Positions 1 to 7,498 are shown, counted from the stretch's first letter. The stretch is DNA of 17,721 nt from DATDPM01 sp041498815 (GCA_041498815.1 JBGQJC010000048.1:1-17721); one strand, 5' to 3'. Notes: generated from the sequence alone by a model not told the origin. Numbers and translations are program-made.

Positions 1-1
1 C

Positions 2-805
2 CAGGTCTTGCGGGTGAAGGGCACGCAGCTTCGCCCCGACCGCCAAATCGGCCAGGCCGGCATCGAATTGATCGGCTCGGATTCGGCCGCCGCCGACGCC
101 GAAGCCCTGACGGTCGCCGTCACCGCCCTCGAGGCCGCGGGCATCACGGGGCTCTCCGTCGATCTCACCATGCCGACGCTGGTGCCGGCGGTTTGCGACT
201 CGTTCGCCATGCCGGGCGAAGTTGCCGTCCGGTTGCGCGCGGCCCTCAACCGGAAAGACGCCGCGGGCGTGGCCTCGATCGCGGGCCAGGCGGGGCCCCT
301 TTTGCTCGGCCTGCTGCGCGGGGCGGGGCCGGCCGAGCAGGCGCTTGCGGCACTCGCCCGTCTCGATCTTCCGGCTGCTGCGGCGCGCGAACGCGAACGG
401 CTGGCCTCGGGCGCCGCCCGTATCCGCACCGCCTTGCCGCAGCTAGCACTCACCCTCGACGCGGTCGAGCACCGCGGATTCGAATATCATACGGGGATGA
501 GCTTCACGCTGTTCGCCGAGGGCTTGCGCGGCGAATTGGGGCGCGGCGGCCGCTATCGCGCCGGCTCCGAGCCCGCAACCGGCTGCACCCTGTTTCTGGA
601 TTCGGTGATCGAGGTCCTGGCGCCGGCGGAACCCCGAGCGCGCCTGTTCTTGCCCTCGGGAACGCCGCTGGAAGACGCCCGCCGTTTGCGCGCCGAGGGC
701 TGGATCACCGTAAGCGGGTTGGATGCGGCCGAACCGTTGGGCGAAGCGAAGCGGATGCAGTGCACCCACGCTTGGGTGTCGGGCAAGACCGTCGCCCTGC
801 GTTGA
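2..805 (+). CDS. hisZ: ATP phosphoribosyltransferase regulatory subunit HisZ, 5' end missing
   Basis: The frame is open from the left edge to a TGA at 803-805, so the true start lies upstream; a TTG at base 8 is only an internal codon. About 267 residues are visible, against roughly 380 for a full HisZ. HisZ is a histidyl-tRNA synthetase paralogue without aminoacylation activity. It joins short-form HisG in the cytoplasm for the first step of histidine synthesis, condensing ATP and PRPP. The visible part keeps the class II synthetase-like core: HRGFEYHTGMSF followed by GELGRGGRY resembles the glycine/tyrosine-rich loops and the GGRY motif of HisRS. The C-terminal part is a small alpha/beta domain. 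purA starts 33 bases downstream on the same strand and is probably co-transcribed. HisS is less likely, because the anticodon-binding domain is missing. Confidence 0.9.
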   Translation, partial: QVLRVKGTQLRPDRQIGQAGIELIGSDSAAADAEALTVAVTALEAAGITGLSVDLTMPTLVPAVCDSFAMPGEVAVRLRAALNRKDAAGVASIAGQAGPLLLGLLRGAGPAEQALAALARLDLPAAAARERERLASGAARIRTALPQLALTLDAVEHRGFEYHTGMSFTLFAEGLRGELGRGGRYRAGSEPATGCTLFLDSVIEVLAPAEPRARLFLPSGTPLEDARRLRAEGWITVSGLDAAEPLGEAKRMQCTHAWVSGKTVALR

Positions 806-838
806 GATTCCCGGGCCAAACGAGAGGTTGAGCGCGCC

Positions 839-2131
839 ATGGCGAATGTGGTGGTCGTCGGGTCCCAGTGGGGCGACGAGGGCAAGGGAAAGATCGTCGA
901 CTGGCTTTCCGAGCGCGCCGACGTCGTGGTCCGGTTCCAGGGCGGGCACAACGCGGGTCACACGCTCGTCGTCAACGGCGAGACTTACGCGCTGAGTTTA
1001 TTGCCGTCCGGCGTGCTCCGGCCCGGCAAGCTTTCGATCATCGGCAGCGGCGTCGTCGTCGACCCTTGGGCGCTCATCGCCGAGATCGCGGCGATCCGAA
1101 AGCGCGGCGTCCAGGTTTCGCCGGACAATCTCAAGGTCTCGGAAACCGCGGCACTCATTCTTCCCCTGCATGGCCAGATCGACCGCGCCCGCGAAGAGGC
1201 ACGAGGTGCCGCCAAGATCGGCACCACCGGGCGGGGCATCGGCCCGGCCTATGAGGACAAGGTCGGCCGGCGCGCAATCCGGATTTGCGACTTGCGTGAG
1301 CCGGAAACGCTCGCCGCGCGGGTCGATCAGCTTCTCGTGCATCACAATGCGTTGCTGCGCGGGCTGAACGCGCCGGAAATCGATCGCGGCGAATTAATTG
1401 CCGCGCTCAACGAGGTGGCGATTCACATCCTGCCGTTCGCGGACCGGGTTTGGGAGCGCCTCGACGATGCCCGCCGGCACAGCAAGCGGATTCTGTTCGA
1501 AGGGGCGCAAGGGGCGATGCTCGATGTCGATCACGGCACCTATCCCTTCGTCACCTCCTCGAACACCATGGCGGGCCAAGCGGCGGCCGGATCGGGGCTC
1601 GGGCCGCGCGCCTTGGGCTATGTGCTGGGCATCACCAAGGCCTACACCACCCGGGTGGGAAGCGGTCCGTTCCCGACCGAGCTCCAGGATGCGGTGGGCC
1701 AGGGCCTCGGCGAGCGGGGCCGCGAATTCGGCACCGTGACGGGCCGCAAGCGTCGCTGCGGCTGGTTCGATTCGGTGATGGTGCGCCAAGCGGTCAAGCT
1801 CGGCGGGATCGACGGCATCGCGCTCACCAAGCTCGACGTGCTGGACGGCATGAAGGAGCTCAAGATCTGCACCGCCTACCGCCACCGGGGAGAACAAATC
1901 CACCATTTTCCGGCGGGCATGGCGGCGCAAAGCCTGGTCGAGCCGGTATACGAAACCCTTGCCGGCTGGTCGGAGAGCACGAAGGGCGCGCGCTCCTGGG
2001 CCGATCTTCCGGCCGATGCCATCAAGTACATCCGCCGCATCGAGGAGCTGATCGAGGCACCCGTGGCGCTGCTATCGACCAGCCCGGCGCGCGAAGACAC
2101 GATCCTGGTGCGCGATCCCTTCGCCGATTGA
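839..2131 (+). CDS. purA: Adenylosuccinate synthetase PurA
   Basis: This 430-residue protein matches the usual PurA length. PurA joins IMP and aspartate using GTP to make adenylosuccinate, the first committed step to AMP in the cytoplasm. The N-terminal GSQWGDEGKGK loop places Asp13 at the catalytic-base position, and GHNAGHT places His41 at the catalytic-acid position, the same numbers as in E. coli. GTTGRGIGPAYEDK (IMP binding), EGAQGAMLDVDHGTYPFVTSSNT-type residues near 220-240, GSGPFPTE and TGRKRRCGWFD follow in the expected order. The ATG at 839 puts these motifs in register; a purine-rich GAGAGGTTGAG lies just upstream. It follows hisZ by 33 bases, probably as one operon. Nothing is abnormal in the gene. 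Confidence 0.98.
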   Translation: MANVVVVGSQWGDEGKGKIVDWLSERADVVVRFQGGHNAGHTLVVNGETYALSLLPSGVLRPGKLSIIGSGVVVDPWALIAEIAAIRKRGVQVSPDNLKVSETAALILPLHGQIDRAREEARGAAKIGTTGRGIGPAYEDKVGRRAIRICDLREPETLAARVDQLLVHHNALLRGLNAPEIDRGELIAALNEVAIHILPFADRVWERLDDARRHSKRILFEGAQGAMLDVDHGTYPFVTSSNTMAGQAAAGSGLGPRALGYVLGITKAYTTRVGSGPFPTELQDAVGQGLGERGREFGTVTGRKRRCGWFDSVMVRQAVKLGGIDGIALTKLDVLDGMKELKICTAYRHRGEQIHHFPAGMAAQSLVEPVYETLAGWSESTKGARSWADLPADAIKYIRRIEELIEAPVALLSTSPAREDTILVRDPFAD

Positions 2132-2158
2132 CGGCGGTCCACCCCGGCCGGAGCCAAC

Positions 2159-2179
2159 CCGGCAACCGTTAATTGCCGG
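2159..2179. other. Hairpin after purA
   Basis: A perfect 7-bp stem (CCGGCAA / TTGCCGG) with a 7-base loop lies 28 bases after the purA stop. There is no T tract after it on the + strand, so it is at best a weak or factor-assisted terminator or an RNA-stabilising hairpin. Confidence 0.35.
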
Positions 2180-2246
2180 CCGGCGCCCGCCGCATCCGAA
2201 AAAACGGCCGGGGCGGCAGACTTATCAATCATTTAACAACCTTTCA

Positions 2247-2268
2247 GGGTTAAAAACGGGCTTAACCC
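2247..2268. promoter_or_regulatory. Inverted repeat before the pseudokinase gene
   Basis: GGGTTAA and TTAACCC are a perfect 7-bp inverted repeat separated by 8 bases, ending 13 bases before the ATG at 2282. It sits in an AT-richer patch (2221-2268) where a promoter or operator is likely. A GGAAGAG ribosome-binding site follows. It could be an operator or a leader hairpin; no clear -35/-10 pair was identified. Confidence 0.3.
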
Positions 2269-2281
2269 GGAAGAGTCTCCC

Positions 2282-4363
2282 ATGGCCCCCGTTTCAACGG
2301 CCCAAGTCGAGCCGGTTTACCAAGAAGAGGCCCCCCGCAACCGGCGCGCGGGCGATACCGCCGCATCCAAAGCGGCGCCGGTCTTGCTCGACCGGTACGA
2401 AATCTATTTGGACGAGCCGCTCCCCGCCTACGAAAGCCTGGTCGCCGGGTGTTACGCCGCCAGCGACACCAAGGGGGCCCGCGAAAGCCTGATGGCCCTG
2501 ATCGCGCGCCACCGGCTGCCGCCTAGAGCCGATATTCTGTCGTCGCTCCGTTCCATCGACTGCCCGGCGCTGATCCGGCCTTATCGCTGGGCGGCGGTGG
2601 ATTGGCCGGGCGGCAGCGAACGGCGCTTCGCGATTCTGTGCGGCCAGCCGGGCGGACCCCGCCTGATGCCTTCGCTTTCCGAGCCCATCGCTCCGATGTC
2701 GGACGATGCCCTCACCCAGGGCGTCATAAAATCCCTGGTGAGCGCGCTTGGGGAACTATCCGCGCGCGGCATCACCCACCGGGCGATCCGCCCGGACAAT
2801 ATTTTTTTCAAGGATGCGGCGCTGCGTGACGTGGTGCTGGGCGATGCGGCGATCGCGCCCGCGGGATCCACGAATCCCGCACTGTTCGAAACCATCGAGA
2901 ACGGCATGGCCCATCCCTTGGGGCGCGGCCCGGGAATCATCGCCGACGACCTTTACGCGCTGGGGGCGACGCTTCTCGTGCTGTCGCTAGGCATCAATCC
3001 CCTGGCCGATCTTTCCGAGCACGACGTCATCGCCGCCAAAATCGACAAAGGTTCCTACGGGGCGCTCGTCGGTACGCACCGCATATCGCAAACTCTCCGC
3101 GAGCCGATCCGCGGCTTGCTTGCCGACGATCCGAAAGAGCGCTGGACGCTGCAAGATCTCGCGCTGTGGCTCGACGGCCGGCGCCTGAGCCCGATTCAGC
3201 CCAGCATCCCGCCCCAGGCCGGGCGCGGTTATCCGTTTGCGGGAGGCCAATATTTCTCATGCCGCGGCCTTGCCCACGCCATGGCGCGCCAATGGGAATC
3301 GGTGGGACCTGCGCTGAACGGGCATGATCTCGAAGCTTGGATCAGCCGGTCGGTCGGCGACGCCAACACCGCCGAGGCGGTTGCCGCCGTCTTGGCCCGG
3401 GGCGCCGGCGAAGGCGGCGGGGCGCACTCCGGCGACGGGCTGGCCGCGGCACGCCTTTGCGCCGCCCTCGATCCAAAGGGGCCGCTTCGCTTCAAGATGT
3501 TGTCCACCATGTTCGAAGGCATCGGCCCCGCGCTGTGCGGATTGATGAGTGAACCGAATGGTGCGCAGCCATTCGCCCAACTCATCATGTCCGATCTACC
3601 GCTCTACTGGATCGACAAGCGGTACGGCGGCGGTCCCGATGCGCGCGCTTTCGTCAAGATTCACGACCGGATGCGCGGCTTCATGAAGAATCAGGCGCCC
3701 GGCTTCGGCGCCGAACGTTGCGTGTATGAGTTGAACCCCGGGCTGCCCTGTCTTTCTCCCGTGATCGAATCCCGTTATGTGGCCGATGCCGAGGGGCTGC
3801 TCCCCGCGCTCGAAGAGGTGGCGGGGGACAAGAACCGGCCGTCCTTCCCCATCGACCGGCATATCGCGGCCTTCATCGCGACAAGATTCCGGCAAGGTAC
3901 CGAAGATCATCTAAGGGAACTCGCCGACCGCGGCGATGCCGCGAAAGCCGCGCTGGGGGCGTTGCGCGCGCTCGCCGTGATGCAATGGCGCCTCGGCCCG
4001 CCGCAATTGCCGCAACTCACCGCCTGGTGCGGGCGGCTCGTCGAAGCGGTGATCGACGGCTACCACGGCACAGCACTCCGCAAAAATCTCCAAGGCCAGA
4101 TCGCCCGCGCGATCCGGAAGGGGAGCCTCGTCGAGCTCCTCAATCTCGTCGACGACAAGGCGGTTCGTGACGGCGACCTTCGGGCCTACCAACAGGCCGT
4201 CTCCGCTTACGCCGCGGCGGAGGCGGAAATCGGGAGCTTTTCGAAAAAAGAAGGCGCCATCGAGCGCATGGCGGAGCATTTGGCCAATCGCATCGCCTTG
4301 ACCGTTTCCGGCGCCGTCGTGCTCGGCACGGTCGCGGTCTTGATGTTGATTCGGCACTTTTAG
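2282..4363 (+). CDS. Tail-anchored protein kinase-like protein, probable pseudokinase
   Basis: The 693-residue protein has an N-terminal region recognisable as a Ser/Thr kinase fold. ITHRAIRPDNIFF (about 164-176) aligns with the catalytic loop HRDxKPxN, but Ala168 replaces the catalytic Asp and Arg replaces the Lys; the metal-binding Asn173 is kept. LGDAA (186-190) stands where DFG should be. ADDLYALGATLLVLSLG (221-237) matches the helix-F SDxYSLG motif, and DDPKERWT matches the subdomain XI DPxxRxT motif. No clear beta-3 lysine is seen. Residues about 330-660 are a long, mainly helical region I do not recognise. A single hydrophobic segment at about 667-690 ends in RHF, giving a C-terminal membrane anchor with the bulk in the cytoplasm. 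The ATG is preceded by GGAAGAG. The next gene begins 9 bases after the stop. Role unknown; scaffolding or allosteric control is inferred. Confidence 0.85.
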   Translation: MAPVSTAQVEPVYQEEAPRNRRAGDTAASKAAPVLLDRYEIYLDEPLPAYESLVAGCYAASDTKGARESLMALIARHRLPPRADILSSLRSIDCPALIRPYRWAAVDWPGGSERRFAILCGQPGGPRLMPSLSEPIAPMSDDALTQGVIKSLVSALGELSARGITHRAIRPDNIFFKDAALRDVVLGDAAIAPAGSTNPALFETIENGMAHPLGRGPGIIADDLYALGATLLVLSLGINPLADLSEHDVIAAKIDKGSYGALVGTHRISQTLREPIRGLLADDPKERWTLQDLALWLDGRRLSPIQPSIPPQAGRGYPFAGGQYFSCRGLAHAMARQWESVGPALNGHDLEAWISRSVGDANTAEAVAAVLARGAGEGGGAHSGDGLAAARLCAALDPKGPLRFKMLSTMFEGIGPALCGLMSEPNGAQPFAQLIMSDLPLYWIDKRYGGGPDARAFVKIHDRMRGFMKNQAPGFGAERCVYELNPGLPCLSPVIESRYVADAEGLLPALEEVAGDKNRPSFPIDRHIAAFIATRFRQGTEDHLRELADRGDAAKAALGALRALAVMQWRLGPPQLPQLTAWCGRLVEAVIDGYHGTALRKNLQGQIARAIRKGSLVELLNLVDDKAVRDGDLRAYQQAVSAYAAAEAEIGSFSKKEGAIERMAEHLANRIALTVSGAVVLGTVAVLMLIRHF

Positions 4364-4372
4364 GAAACGGCG

Positions 4373-5014
4373 ATGGCAACTCTCCGGCAACCGCCGCGCA
4401 AGACAACGGTCGCCAAGTCCAGTCAAAGGCAGGGCGGAAACGGCGGCCACGAGCGAGGCAGAGGAGGCCCCGTTCGGCGCGACCCGGTCAAAACCGAATC
4501 GGCCAGGACGGAATCGGGCAAGGCGGAATCCGGCAAGGCCGTCCGGCCCGGATCCGCCGGGCCCAATCCCGAAAGCGGCGGCTCGGGCAACGCCGTGCCG
4601 CTGTTGGTGGCGACCTTCGGCGCACTCACCGTGGCTTGCATCGTCGCCTTGCCGACGGTTCCGATCGTGTTGCTCGGCATGATTCCGACGGCCGTTGCCA
4701 TGGTCGTGGACCGCACCCCCGGCAAGACGGCGGCAATTTGCGTCGCGGGCCTCAATTTCGCCGGCATTGCGCCCTTCGTCGCCACCCTGTGGAAAGGCAC
4801 CAATACGCTCACCCACAGCCTGGCCATCCTGACCGACGTTTATTCCTGGCTTGCCATGTACGGGGCGGCGGCCCTGGGCTGGCTCCTGGCCATGGCGCTG
4901 CCGCCGATGGTCGGCTCGTTCCTGCGCCTGCGCGCGGCGCAGCGGGAAGCGGCCTTGCGCGACGTACAGGCGAGTTTGCGCGCGGAATGGGGGGTGGGGC
5001 CGGCGCAGCCCTGA
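4373..5014 (+). CDS. Small multi-pass membrane protein with charged N-terminal tail
   Basis: A 213-residue protein begins 9 bases after the pseudokinase stop, with AGGAAA as ribosome-binding site, so the two are probably translated from one message. Residues 1-72 are Lys/Arg/Gly/Ser-rich and probably disordered. They contain an imperfect five-residue repeat (TESAR, TESGK, AESGK) encoded by three ~15-base DNA repeats near 4492-4536. Residues about 73-185 hold about four hydrophobic segments: PLLVATFGALTVACIVAL, PIVLLGMIPTAVAMVV, TAAICVAGLNFAGIAPFVA and WLAMYGAAALGWLLAMALP. A short basic helical tail follows. The family is not recognised. Its tight link to a membrane-anchored pseudokinase suggests they act together at the inner membrane, which is inference. 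Confidence 0.8.
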   Translation: MATLRQPPRKTTVAKSSQRQGGNGGHERGRGGPVRRDPVKTESARTESGKAESGKAVRPGSAGPNPESGGSGNAVPLLVATFGALTVACIVALPTVPIVLLGMIPTAVAMVVDRTPGKTAAICVAGLNFAGIAPFVATLWKGTNTLTHSLAILTDVYSWLAMYGAAALGWLLAMALPPMVGSFLRLRAAQREAALRDVQASLRAEWGVGPAQP

Positions 5015-5051
5015 CCCGGTTGCGCGCGCCATCCTGAATCGCGCAAACGAA

Positions 5052-5074
5052 AACGGGCCCCAACGGGGCCCGTT
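5052..5074 (-). terminator. Rho-independent terminator of rpoH
   Basis: A perfect 10-bp stem (AACGGGCCCC / GGGGCCCGTT) with a 3-base loop lies 23 bases beyond the rpoH stop. Read on the - strand it runs straight into TTTTCGTTTG, the classic stem plus T-run. On the + strand it lies 37 bases after the membrane-protein gene but has no T-run there, so termination in that direction would be weaker. Confidence 0.85.
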
Positions 5075-5097
5075 CCGATTCCACATGGCGCCCCGGA

Positions 5098-5976
5098 TTA
5101 TTTGTTCACGCGCTGCTCGATGACCAGATTCTTCATCGACTTCTGCAACTTCTCGAAGGCGCGCACCTCGATCTGCCGCACCCGCTCGCGCGAGATGCCG
5201 TATTGCTGCGACAGATCCTCGAGCGTCAAAGGATTATCGCGGAGCCGCCGCTCGTTCAGGATGTGGCGCTCGCGCTCGTTCAAGGTCTTCATGGCCTGGG
5301 CGAGCAGGTCGCGGCGGTTGCCGAGCTCTTCCCGTTCGGCAAGCATCTCTTCCTGATTTTCCGTTTCGTCGACCAGCCAATCCTGCCATTCGCCTTCGCT
5401 GTCGGTGCGCAAGGGGGCGTTGAGCGAATGGTCGCCGCCGGCCAAACGCCGGTTCATCATGACCACGTCGTCTTCGGTCACGTTGAGTTCCTCGGCGATC
5501 TTCTTCACGTGCTCGGGCGTCAGATCGCCTTCCTCGACCGCCTTGATGTGATTTTTCAGCTTGCGCAGGTTGAAGAACAACTTCTTCTGCGCCGCCGTGG
5601 TGCCGAGCTTCACCAGCGACCACGAGTGCAGGATGTATTCCTGGATCGCGGCGCGGATCCACCACATGGCATAGGTGGCAAGCCGGAAGCCGCGGTCGGG
5701 ATCGAACCGCTTGACCGCCTGCATCATGCCGACGTTGCCTTCCGAGATCAGCTCATTGAGCGGCAAGCCATAGCCGCGATAGCCCATGGCGAGTTTGGCC
5801 ACGAGTCGCAAATGGCTCGTCACCAGCCGGTGCGCGGCTTCGGAATCGCCGTGCTCCCGCCAGCGCTTGGCGAGCATGAATTCTTCTTCGGGTTTGAGCA
5901 TCGGGAACTTGCGAATCTCCGCGAGATAACGCGAAAGACCGCGTTCCGATCCAAACGAGGGTAAACTGTAAGCCGT
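5098..5976 (-). CDS. rpoH: RNA polymerase heat-shock sigma factor RpoH (sigma-32), non-canonical start likely
   Basis: RpoH directs core RNA polymerase to heat-shock promoters. Diagnostic parts are GLSRYLAEIRKFPML at the N-terminus, region 2 with YAMWWIRAAIQEYIL (about 103-116), the RpoH box QKKLFFNLR (about 130-138) that separates sigma-32 from other sigma-70 proteins, and the -35-recognising helix-turn-helix with YGISRERVRQIE (about 250-272). The start is a problem: no in-frame ATG occurs before FPM, which is inside the conserved region. I place the start at an ACG (5974-5976), preceded by AAGGAAAGGAAGG. This gives 292 residues beginning (M)AYSLPSF, the normal size and N-terminus for alphaproteobacterial RpoH. 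The only standard alternative is a TTG at 6048, giving 316 residues, but that TTG sits in the T tract and hairpins of the leader. A base error (ATG read as ACG) is also possible. The gene has its own terminator and lies downstream of rluD on the same strand. Confidence 0.9.
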   Translation of the reverse strand, partial: TAYSLPSFGSERGLSRYLAEIRKFPMLKPEEEFMLAKRWREHGDSEAAHRLVTSHLRLVAKLAMGYRGYGLPLNELISEGNVGMMQAVKRFDPDRGFRLATYAMWWIRAAIQEYILHSWSLVKLGTTAAQKKLFFNLRKLKNHIKAVEEGDLTPEHVKKIAEELNVTEDDVVMMNRRLAGGDHSLNAPLRTDSEGEWQDWLVDETENQEEMLAEREELGNRRDLLAQAMKTLNERERHILNERRLRDNPLTLEDLSQQYGISRERVRQIEVRAFEKLQKSMKNLVIEQRVNK

Positions 5977-5999
5977 CGCCGCCTTCCTTTCCTTTTCCT

Positions 6000-6018
6000 G
6001 GGCCGCACTTTGCGGCCC
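6000..6018 (-). other. rpoH leader hairpin C
   Basis: An 8-bp perfect stem (GGGCCGCA / TGCGGCCC on the + strand) with a 3-base loop lies directly before the purine-rich AGGAAAAGGAAAGGAAGG ribosome-binding region of rpoH. No T-run follows, so it is not a terminator. It could influence ribosome access. Confidence 0.55.
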
Positions 6019-6021
6019 CGC

Positions 6022-6046
6022 GCCCCTTGGGTCGAATCCAAGGGGC
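6022..6046 (-). other. rpoH leader hairpin B
   Basis: A perfect 9-bp stem (GCCCCTTGG / CCAAGGGGC) with a 7-base loop sits between hairpins A and C. In the long-protein model these bases would be the first codons of RpoH. A perfect 9-bp palindrome here argues that the stretch is structured leader rather than coding sequence. Confidence 0.6.
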
Positions 6047-6094
6047 AAAACGGGCGAGTCCTCTTGGCCGGAAGCCTAAGAGATCACTCGCCCG
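6047..6094 (-). terminator. Large hairpin with T tract: rluD terminator or rpoH attenuator
   Basis: CGGGCGAGT (6051-6059) pairs perfectly with ACTCGCCCG (6086-6094). Inside, CTCTTGGC pairs with GCC-AAGAG with one bulged base and a 5-base loop. On the - strand the stem is followed at once by TTTTG, so it has the form of an intrinsic terminator. It lies 77 bases beyond the rluD stop, so it may simply end that transcript. If the promoter at 6105-6133 is real, the hairpin is the first element of the rpoH transcript and would act as an attenuator. Confidence 0.65.
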
Positions 6095-6104
6095 AATATC
6101 GTTA

Positions 6105-6133
6105 ACTTAGCCCACATCCGGGCCTGGCGTCAA
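6105..6133 (-). promoter_or_regulatory. rpoH: Candidate rpoH promoter
   Basis: On the - strand TTGACG (6128-6133) is followed after exactly 17 bases by CTAAGT (6105-6110). The -35 is good and the -10 is weak, as is common for housekeeping promoters in alphaproteobacteria. Transcription would start near 6098, just before the large hairpin. Evidence is pattern only. Confidence 0.4.
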
Positions 6134-6170
6134 TAATAACCAAGTAGCGTACTCAAGTATATAATAATAT

Positions 6171-7160
6171 TTATATTCGTTCCAATGCGTTAATCAAGCT
6201 ACTGATATCGCTAGCTATATCTGATGAAAACTCGAGACGCCTTCCGGTTATCGGGTGATCGAAACCTATCAAATAGGCGTGAAGCGCCTGGCGGCCGAGG
6301 CGCTTCAGACCCGCCTTAATCGGCTCCGGCAGGGGGCCGCAGCGCCCGCGCGGCGGCGGCCGGCCATAGGCGGGGTCGCCCAGAACCGGGTGTCCGATAG
6401 CAGCCATATGCACCCGGATCTGATGGGTGCGGCCGGTCGCCAACCGGCATTCGATGAGGCTCGCCTCGGCGCCGAATCTTTTCAAAACCCGGTAAGTAGT
6501 CGCGGCCGGTTTACCTCCCTTCTTCACCACCGCCATTTTTTTTCTGTTTCGGGGATTGCGGCCGATGTTGCCGGAAATTTTCCCGCTCGCGGGTTTCGGC
6601 ACGCCCCAAACCAAGGCGCGATAGGCGCGGGTGACGCTGTGCGCGGCGAACTGGCGGGCGAGGGCCGCATGGGCCGCGTCGGTTTTCGCCGCGACCAACA
6701 ATCCGCTGGTATCCTTGTCGAGGCGGTGGACGATTCCGGGCCTCATGACGCCGCCGATGCCGGACAAACTGCCTCCGCAATGGGCCAAAAGCGCGTTGAC
6801 CAGCGTGTTCTCGCGATTGCCCGGCGCCGGATGCACCACGAGGCCAGCGGGTTTGTCGATCACGATCACCTGGTCGTCTTCATACACGATGGAAAGCGGG
6901 ATTTCCTGCGGCCTCGGTTTGGCCGGAACCGGCGCCGGCACGGCGAGGGTGAAAACATTGCCCGGTTTGACCCGGTACGAGGGGTCGGCTATCGTCGCGG
7001 CGCCGAGCGAAACGCGCCCCTCTTCGATAAGTGCCTTGAGGCGCGTGCGCGACAACGCCGGCAAGGCGGTCGCGAGAAACTTGTCGAGCCGCCCGCCGCC
7101 CCGCGCCGCCGTCACGCGGTGGCGCGTCTCGCCCGGGGCCTTTTGCCGTCCTTCCGTCAT
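6171..7160 (-). CDS. rluD: RluA-family 23S rRNA pseudouridine synthase (RluD-like)
   Basis: A 329-residue protein of typical RluC/RluD length, converting specific uridines of 23S rRNA to pseudouridine. GGRLDKFLATALPALSRTRL with KALIEEGRVSLG (about 22-53) is an S4 RNA-binding domain. The catalytic domain has DKPAGLVVHP (102-111) and the signature GIVHRLDKDTSGLL (142-155) with catalytic Asp148. LATGRTHQIRVH and HPVLGDPAYG follow as expected. The ATG at 7158-7160 gives a family-like N-terminus. It lies upstream of rpoH on the same strand and is divergent from the gene at 7184, with only 23 bases between the start codons. RluD is preferred to RluC because of the S4 domain and overall style, but that distinction is not certain. 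Confidence 0.9.
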   Translation of the reverse strand: MTEGRQKAPGETRHRVTAARGGGRLDKFLATALPALSRTRLKALIEEGRVSLGAATIADPSYRVKPGNVFTLAVPAPVPAKPRPQEIPLSIVYEDDQVIVIDKPAGLVVHPAPGNRENTLVNALLAHCGGSLSGIGGVMRPGIVHRLDKDTSGLLVAAKTDAAHAALARQFAAHSVTRAYRALVWGVPKPASGKISGNIGRNPRNRKKMAVVKKGGKPAATTYRVLKRFGAEASLIECRLATGRTHQIRVHMAAIGHPVLGDPAYGRPPPRGRCGPLPEPIKAGLKRLGRQALHAYLIGFDHPITGRRLEFSSDIASDISSLINALERI

Positions 7161-7183
7161 CGAAGCGAGGGTGGACCGGAACC

Positions 7184-7498
7184 ATGCAGGCGCTCAAGTC
7201 CCTCGTGATCGCGCTCGGAGTCCTGATCCTGATCGGGGCGGGCGTCGTCGCCGTCACCCTCTACAAGCGCGTGGCCGTGAATTCGGCGGCAAGCCCGGCT
7301 CCGGTGGAAAGCGCCGGGCCCGGTTTCGGCACGAAGATGATCGAAATTCCCGAAGGCGCGCATCTCGACGAAGTCATTGCGTCCGAGGACCGCTTGATCC
7401 TGCGGCTCCGGCTTGCCGACGGATCCCCCCGAATCCTGGTCGTGGATTTGATAACCGGCGCGCCCCTGGGAGAGCTCGATTTCGCGCCCGCGCGTTAA
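7184..7498 (+). CDS. Small membrane-anchored protein (possibly DUF6476)
   Basis: A 104-residue protein with one N-terminal membrane segment (about 6-28, LVIALGVLILIGAGVVAV) and a short soluble C-terminal domain of about 50 residues, facing the periplasm by the positive-inside rule (Lys5 before the helix is weak evidence). The C-terminal part alternates charged and hydrophobic residues (DRLILRLRLADG, RILVVDLITG), like a beta sheet comparing a value with a reference. GAGGGTGG lies about 10 bases before the ATG. Small proteins of this shape are often found beside rluD in alphaproteobacteria and are called DUF6476; I assign this from memory of context and shape. Function unknown. Confidence 0.8.
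   Translation: MQALKSLVIALGVLILIGAGVVAVTLYKRVAVNSAASPAPVESAGPGFGTKMIEIPEGAHLDEVIASEDRLILRLRLADGSPRILVVDLITGAPLGELDFAPAR

Noticed and set aside
3911..5086. 391-codon - strand open frame opposite the pseudokinase and membrane-protein genes
   Set aside because: Arg/Gln/His-rich shadow; it also crosses the rpoH terminator, and the + strand frames have real domains.
5203..5964. 253-codon open frame antisense to rpoH
   Set aside because: Opposite a well-supported sigma factor gene; no motif or ribosome-binding site.
6255..7208. 317-codon open frame antisense to rluD
   Set aside because: It lies wholly opposite a clear RluD-type gene and has the composition of an antisense shadow in high-GC DNA.
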